A DNA stretch of 16,610 nt from an uncultured Myxococcales bacterium (lineage in GTDB: Bacteria; Myxococcota_A; UBA9042; DTJE01), in assembly GCA_937975765.1 (NCBI GenBank), contig CALJUR010000064.1, positions 1 through 16,610 of the forward strand, given 5' to 3'. Position 1 is the stretch's first letter, and the number at the start of each line of letters is the position of its first letter. The notes under the pieces were generated by a model that ran no database searches, had not been told where the DNA came from, and saw nothing but the letters and a program-made list of their open reading frames with translations. This document shows positions 13,112 to 16,610 of the stretch, one piece after another. A program made the position numbers and the translations under genes.

Positions 13112-14944
13112 ATGCGACGTCTAACCCTGTGCGCGCTTCTCCTGGTGGCGGCCGTCGGTTGCGGTGGATCGGGGGGCGGAACCGGGGATCCGGGCCCGGG
13201 CGACGTCGCGGGTGACCCCGTGCCGGACGAGGCCGCCGGGGAGATCGGGCCCGGGGAGGACGGGTCTGCGGATGCCGGGGATGCCGCCGAGGTCTTCCCG
13301 GAAGCCTGGGAGGAGGTCACGAGGACGGACGCGCCATCCGACCTGGCCATCGACGTCCCGCCCACGTGCGGCACGCCCCGGCTGGAGGGCCGCCTCGCCG
13401 TGTGGCGCTTCGACGGGCAGCAGGCCGGCGACGAGATGGACCTCGTCTTCGACACGGTGGAGGCTCGGCTGTCCGTCCGCAGCGCCCCGGGGTCGCGGGA
13501 GGACGGCTGCGTGGGGGCCGTGACGCTGGACCTGCGCACCGCGGACGGATGCCGGTTGCTGGTGATGGCCGAGGGCGGCGTGCCCGGTGGCGGGTCGGGC
13601 GATGCCGGGGGATTGACCATCGCCGAGGAGGGCCTGCCCGTCACCGAGGCCCTGCTGGAAGTCGTCGGGGCCTGCGCATCGCGGCTGGGAGTGCCGGCGG
13701 ACGAGTACGTCGAGGACGAACTGAAGACGAGGTTCCTGCGGGTGGACCCGAAGCGGCTCCCGGACGCGGCGGTGTCGCCGGCGTGCGTCGACGTCGCGAT
13801 CGAGGTGGTGCTGTACGGCGCGTTCCGGGGGCCGTCCGGCGACCTGCGGATCGGGGTGGACTCGGCGGACGTCGGGTATCCGGTCCCGGCGGTGCTGGGC
13901 CCGGTCCCGTTCGACCTGGACCCGGACCTTCCGTGCCCCTTCGGCTGCTCGTGCGAGGGGCGGAAGTGCGGGGACGACGGCTGCGGCGGGTCGTGCGGCA
14001 CCTGCAAGGACTGCGACGGGTCCGACGTCCCGTGGTGCGAATCCGGCACCTGCCCCGTCCTGTGCTGCCCGAACTGCGGGAATCGCGTTTGCGGGGACGA
14101 CGGCTGCGGCGGCCTGTGCGGCACCTGCGACGGCGACACGGTGTGCGACCCGATCCAGGGCGCCTGCGTCGCGCACTGCACCGACCTTCCCGCGTCGTGG
14201 GGCCCGGCGGGCGTGGTGGCGGGCCTGGACTGCCCCGCGACGAAGGAGGTGTCCCAGGCGGCCTGCTTCGACTACACCGGCGACGGCCTGGGGGACAACG
14301 GCCTCAGGTACATGTCCGGGCAGCTGGCCGGGCCGTTCGCCGACCTGGCCGGCCGGTTCGCCGTCGCCGTGGAACCGGGGGTGTCCGACCTGACTGCCGA
14401 CGGGTCGTTCGCCATCTGGCTGGTCCCGGTCGAGGCGTCGGCCGGCGGGCAGCCGGGCGAGGTGCTGGCCGACCGCCTGTGGATGTCCCCGCTGGACTGC
14501 CTTCCCCGGGTCCGGATGGCCGCGCAGTTCCAGGGCGGCGTGCTGACGGCCCACGCCGATCGCGCCGAGGTGCCGGTCCAGATGGAGGGGTTGAGCCGCC
14601 AGTACACGCCCGTGGTGGATCTGCGGCTGCGCGGCACCGTGCTGCCCGGCGGCGGTCCGGGCGGGTTCGAATTGCAGGACGGCGTCTTCGGGGCCCTGTG
14701 GCGCGTGCAGGACTACGGCGTCCTGATGGAGGCCTGGCGTGCCCAGTGCAACGCGATCCCGAAGGAGCAGTGGCCGTCGTCCTGCGACTACCTCTTCGTC
14801 ACCACCGAGGGCTGGCCCTTCGACCTCGTCTGCGCGGACGACGGCACCTGCGTCCCCAAGACCTACTATTACCAGGGCAACGCCCTCTCCGCGTGCCTGA
14901 CCTTCGCGCTGACCCCCGCCACGGTGGTGGGGTACCAGCCCTGA
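13112..14944 (+). CDS. Cys-rich surface-type lipoprotein with twin CGDDGCGG modules
   Basis: The 610-residue lipoprotein has signal MRRLTLCALLLVAAVGC (Cys17; lipobox relaxed, -3 is Ala). A Gly/Pro/Asp/Glu tether follows to about residue 80, then a beta-rich region. A Cys-rich core from about residue 275 to 360 contains CGDDGCGGSCGTC at Cys286 and CGDDGCGGLCGTC at Cys327, exactly 41 residues apart. A second beta-rich region with scattered Cys runs to the end. The CGDDGCGG module recurs in large exported proteins of Myxococcota-type bacteria; its function is unknown, and paired disulphides are the likely use. No enzyme signature is seen. The start is backed by AGGGGGGG before the ATG. It may be a surface or adhesion component, but that is a guess. 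Confidence 0.8.
   Translation: MRRLTLCALLLVAAVGCGGSGGGTGDPGPGDVAGDPVPDEAAGEIGPGEDGSADAGDAAEVFPEAWEEVTRTDAPSDLAIDVPPTCGTPRLEGRLAVWRFDGQQAGDEMDLVFDTVEARLSVRSAPGSREDGCVGAVTLDLRTADGCRLLVMAEGGVPGGGSGDAGGLTIAEEGLPVTEALLEVVGACASRLGVPADEYVEDELKTRFLRVDPKRLPDAAVSPACVDVAIEVVLYGAFRGPSGDLRIGVDSADVGYPVPAVLGPVPFDLDPDLPCPFGCSCEGRKCGDDGCGGSCGTCKDCDGSDVPWCESGTCPVLCCPNCGNRVCGDDGCGGLCGTCDGDTVCDPIQGACVAHCTDLPASWGPAGVVAGLDCPATKEVSQAACFDYTGDGLGDNGLRYMSGQLAGPFADLAGRFAVAVEPGVSDLTADGSFAIWLVPVEASAGGQPGEVLADRLWMSPLDCLPRVRMAAQFQGGVLTAHADRAEVPVQMEGLSRQYTPVVDLRLRGTVLPGGGPGGFELQDGVFGALWRVQDYGVLMEAWRAQCNAIPKEQWPSSCDYLFVTTEGWPFDLVCADDGTCVPKTYYYQGNALSACLTFALTPATVVGYQP
13967..14131 (+). repeat. Internal direct repeat coding the CGDDGCGG modules
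   Basis: Two near-identical stretches of about 42 nt (13967-14008 and 14090-14131) encode CGDDGCGG-(S or L)-CGTC. They differ only around the Ser/Leu codon, which points to an internal duplication or strong codon-level constraint. Confidence 0.8.
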
Positions 14945-14946
14945 AC

Positions 14947-14978
14947 TGGCGCCCGCAATCCCCGTCATCGGCTACAAT
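14947..14978 (+). promoter_or_regulatory. Candidate promoter for tRNA-Leu
   Basis: TACAAT (14973-14978) matches the -10 consensus at 5 of 6 positions and is followed by a G/C-rich stretch, as in stable-RNA promoters. The best -35 nearby (TGGCGC, 14947-14952) is weak and spaced too far (20 nt). The mature tRNA begins 43 nt after the -10. Confidence 0.38.
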
Positions 14979-15020
14979 CCGGTTCGCGGCGGGCGTTTCG
15001 CGGCGCCCCCGTCCTTGTCC

Positions 15021-15103
15021 GCCGGGGTGGCGAAACGGTAGACGCAGGGGACTTAAAATCCCCTGTCCGCAAGGACGTGCGGGTTCGAGCCCCGCCCCCG
15101 GCA
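15021..15103 (+). tRNA. tRNA-Leu (anticodon UAA)
   Basis: A full cloverleaf can be folded. The acceptor stem is GCCGGGG (15021-15027) with CCCCGGC (15096-15102), and the discriminator is A15103. The D arm starts TGGCGAAACGGTAGACGC. The anticodon stem GGGGA/TCCCC encloses loop CTTAAAA with anticodon TAA at 15054-15056. The long variable arm GTCC-GCAA-GGAC (15065-15076) is typical of Leu tRNAs, and the T arm is GCGGG-TTCGAGC-CCCGC. CCA is not encoded (CCG follows), so it must be added after transcription. This tRNA reads UUA and UUG codons, which are rare in the genes to its left. Confidence 0.97.
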
Positions 15104-15125
15104 CCGCCAGTTTCCTAGCGGTTCT

Positions 15126-15139
15126 CCCACTTTCGTGGG
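15126..15139 (+). terminator. Hairpin downstream of tRNA-Leu
   Basis: CCCAC-TTTC-GTGGG forms a 5-bp stem with a tetraloop, extended by GCGG/CCGC with a bulge on one side. It lies 23 nt after the tRNA. No T-tract follows, so termination is uncertain. Confidence 0.3.
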
Positions 15140-15192
15140 CCGCCGTCAAATCGTCAGGAATAGGCAAAAATGAGCAGTTTCCCCCAACCATG

Positions 15193-15292
15193 ATGTAGCA
15201 AACCATGTAGCAGTTCTTTAGGGTCGAAACGGCTGGAGCGACAAGGGCTGTAGGTCGTCAGGGTCCTCCCCTTGGGGCGGCAGTTGCTACAT
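15193..15292. repeat. Three copies of ATGTAGCAR near the tRNA
   Basis: ATGTAGCAA lies at 15193-15201, ATGTAGCAG at 15205-15213, and the reverse complement TTGCTACAT at 15284-15292. Two direct copies 12 nt apart and one inverted copy within 100 bp resemble arm-type binding sites of a recombinase. Confidence 0.5.
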
Positions 15293-15394
15293 CCTTCGGG
15301 TGCATCAGATGGGCCCGGGCCCGGTAGCAGGCGCGGTACGTGATGTCCGGCGGTCCAGCAGGGACCGTCCATCCCGGCCACTTCGTCCAAAGTC

Positions 15395-15423
15395 TTGACA
15401 ACCACCGGCAACAATCCCAACAT
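15395..15423 (+). promoter_or_regulatory. Possible promoter for the unknown gene at 15545
   Basis: There is a perfect TTGACA at 15395-15400, but 17 nt later only CAACAT (3 of 6 matches). It would give a leader of roughly 110 nt. Confidence 0.25.
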
Positions 15424-15533
15424 CCCGCTTGAGGCAGCAGCTCGTCGGCCAATGCCGGTGTACCGCCTCTGACGCGTTTTTCAGCCCGTACCGAAGTGGA
15501 CGCAGGCCACGCAGGACGCGTGCCCCGTCATCC

Positions 15534-15539
15534 AGGAGG
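15534..15539 (+). promoter_or_regulatory. Shine-Dalgarno of the unknown gene at 15545
   Basis: AGGAGG lies 5 nt before ATG at 15545, which is ideal spacing. It is the main evidence that the frame running off the right edge is a real gene. Confidence 0.75.
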
Positions 15540-15544
15540 CGCCC

Positions 15545-16610
15545 ATGGTGCGCATGTCCATCGAGCCCATCGATCCCCCCGACGACACAGAGCTTCGCGA
15601 GATGCTGGCCCATGCCGGCGTCCCGGCCCAAGCCGCCGAGCACCTCGTACCGGCCCTCCTGGAACCCGGCTTCTACCGTCTGGGTCTAGGAGACGACGTG
15701 GAGGACGGCGACAAGGTCCGACAGTATCTGAACGAGGTGGTACGTGGCGTCGGCGGCATCTTCGCCGGCTACTTGAACTGGGAGCCCGCTTTCGTCCACG
15801 TCGTGCTGTGCTTCCTGGGGGCGCTGCCGTCGCCGTGGTGGCTGCATCACAGGTTCGGCATGACGACGCCGTTGAGCGACTTCATCTCGGTGATGGGCGA
15901 CGAGCCCGCGCCCGAATGGCTGGGCCGACTGCTAGACGTGGACATTCCTAGGGCCGCAGGCCTGGTGACGGTGTACCGGATGACGGGTGGCAAGTTGAAT
16001 GCCGAAGTTCTGCTGCGGCAGTGGTCGACCCGTCCGGCCGGATACCCCGCCTGGGACGCGGCGCTGGACTGGGACGTTGAGGAGAAGGGGCTGGGCTGCT
16101 GGAGGCCCGCTGACAAGACGGACCCTTCCCAGCCCTGGTTCTGGCTGCGCAACGCCCCCATGGAGGCCAAGCAGGGCGGGCACCTCAAGCACCAGATGTT
16201 CCAAGACCATGCCGTCGCCTTCGTAGAACGCACCCGGGAGGTCGACGGCCTGCGGGAGAGCCTAGCCATCGCGATGACGTTGCGCGCGGCGGCCCACGAG
16301 ACCGCTTGGCGGCGCACGTCCGAGGCCATCGTCCGCAGCAGGAACGAGACCTGGCCGCTGCAGCCGCTGCGCGAAGTCCTGATGCAGGAGCTGACCGGTA
16401 TGCGGGTCCGCGCGCTGGCCGAAGGCGCGTCGCCGGCGGCCATGCGCGCCTGGCTCGAGGCGGCGTCCTGGATCGCCACGCGTGTCGCCGGGGAGCCCCC
16501 CCTGCTCGGCCCCGAGCAGCAGGGGTACACGGCGGAGGTGCAGGCCCTGGTTGCTGCGGCCGGCAGGGTCCTGGGCCAGGCGCGCCAGCAGCTTCGGGCC
16601 GGCGAGGAGG
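15545..16610 (+). CDS. Unknown protein, 3' end outside window, foreign-looking codon use
   Basis: The frame is open from ATG 15545 to the right edge: 355 codons with no stop, preceded by a perfect AGGAGG. The N-terminus reads MVRMSIEPIDPPDDTELREM, and there is an early helix with a Pro break. The middle is rich in Trp and aromatics (PSPWWLHHRFGM, YPAWDAALDWDVEEKGLGCW, QPWFWLRNAPMEAKQGG). From about residue 225 onward it is strongly helical and Ala/Arg/Glu-rich (VEGL-like start ...REVDGLRESLAIAMTLRAAA; later MRAWLEAASWIATRVAG). There is no signal peptide or membrane segment, so it is probably cytoplasmic. I recognise no family. Codons such as CTA, GTA, TTG and AGG occur several times each but are nearly absent in the operons left of the tRNA, which suggests a transferred gene on an element inserted at tRNA-Leu. 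Confidence 0.7.
   Translation, partial: MVRMSIEPIDPPDDTELREMLAHAGVPAQAAEHLVPALLEPGFYRLGLGDDVEDGDKVRQYLNEVVRGVGGIFAGYLNWEPAFVHVVLCFLGALPSPWWLHHRFGMTTPLSDFISVMGDEPAPEWLGRLLDVDIPRAAGLVTVYRMTGGKLNAEVLLRQWSTRPAGYPAWDAALDWDVEEKGLGCWRPADKTDPSQPWFWLRNAPMEAKQGGHLKHQMFQDHAVAFVERTREVDGLRESLAIAMTLRAAAHETAWRRTSEAIVRSRNETWPLQPLREVLMQELTGMRVRALAEGASPAAMRAWLEAASWIATRVAGEPPLLGPEQQGYTAEVQALVAAAGRVLGQARQQLRAGEE

Larger units (their letters stand above)
15104..15544. other. Gene-free 441-nt stretch after the tRNA
   Basis: I see no supported gene here. Short open frames on the minus strand have no family features or ribosome sites. The stretch holds a short hairpin, three copies of ATGTAGCAR and a TTGACA box. 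It is less GC-rich than the sequence to the left. This is what one expects of the end of an integrated element at a tRNA, but no integrase and no second copy of the tRNA end is in the window. Confidence 0.55.

Noticed and set aside
13121..14968. A 615-codon minus-strand open frame opposite the Cys-rich lipoprotein
   Set aside because: It is a shadow with no signal peptide or motifs; the plus-strand frame has a lipobox and repeated Cys modules.
15154..15643. Minus-strand open frames after the tRNA that might be an integrase remnant
   Set aside because: No tyrosine-recombinase residues (R, H-x-x-R, Y) or other family features could be read in any of them.
15496..15951. Plus-strand frame of 151 codons overlapping the 15545 gene
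   Set aside because: It has no ribosome site and is Arg/Gly-rich like other shadow frames, whereas the frame from 15545 has AGGAGG and stays open for 355 codons.

Overview
The window is about 16.6 kb of very GC-rich DNA, with third codon positions almost always G or C. The exported proteins carry lipoboxes followed by long Asp/Glu/Pro/Ala tethers, one has Cys-rich CGDDGCGG modules, and one combines GYF and AgmX/TonB-like domains. This suggests a Gram-negative bacterium of the Myxococcota or former Deltaproteobacteria type, probably from a metagenome. That placement is inference from protein style, not from a marker gene.

Layout. (1) nt 1-1766 (+): most of ribosomal protein S1, cut by the left edge. 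(2) nt 1875-3890 (-): an apparent operon read right to left, with a release-factor-like GGQ protein, LipB octanoyltransferase, and a membrane protein with a cytoplasmic GYF domain and a periplasmic AgmX/TonB-like domain. (3) nt 4088-8175 (+): a tight envelope operon of a lipoprotein, a DUF1302 outer-membrane barrel and a DUF1329 LolA/LolB-like periplasmic protein. (4) nt 8282-14944 (+): a ceramidase-like lipoprotein, a lipoprotein fusing a tetraheme cytochrome c to a CrtI/retinol-saturase-type flavoenzyme, a small probable outer-membrane protein, and a Cys-rich lipoprotein. (5) nt 15021-15103: tRNA-Leu(UAA). (6) nt 15104-16610: a 441-nt gap with repeated short sites, then an unrecognised gene with different codon use that runs off the right edge. 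This looks like the start of DNA integrated at the tRNA.

The seven plus-strand genes from 4088 to 14944 all encode proteins with export signals and could handle a hydrophobic substrate in the envelope. The barrel and DUF1329 protein would move it, the ceramidase-like enzyme would hydrolyse an amide or related bond, and the flavocytochrome would reduce or desaturate a polyene or lipid using electrons passed through its four hemes. The joint role is inference; the domain content is read from the sequence. The flavocytochrome is the most unusual object in the window.

A family of GC-rich palindromic repeats lies after the genes in region 4. In at least two cases its first three bases are the stop codon of the gene before it. 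Two oppositely oriented copies make a perfect 25-bp inverted repeat after the flavocytochrome gene.
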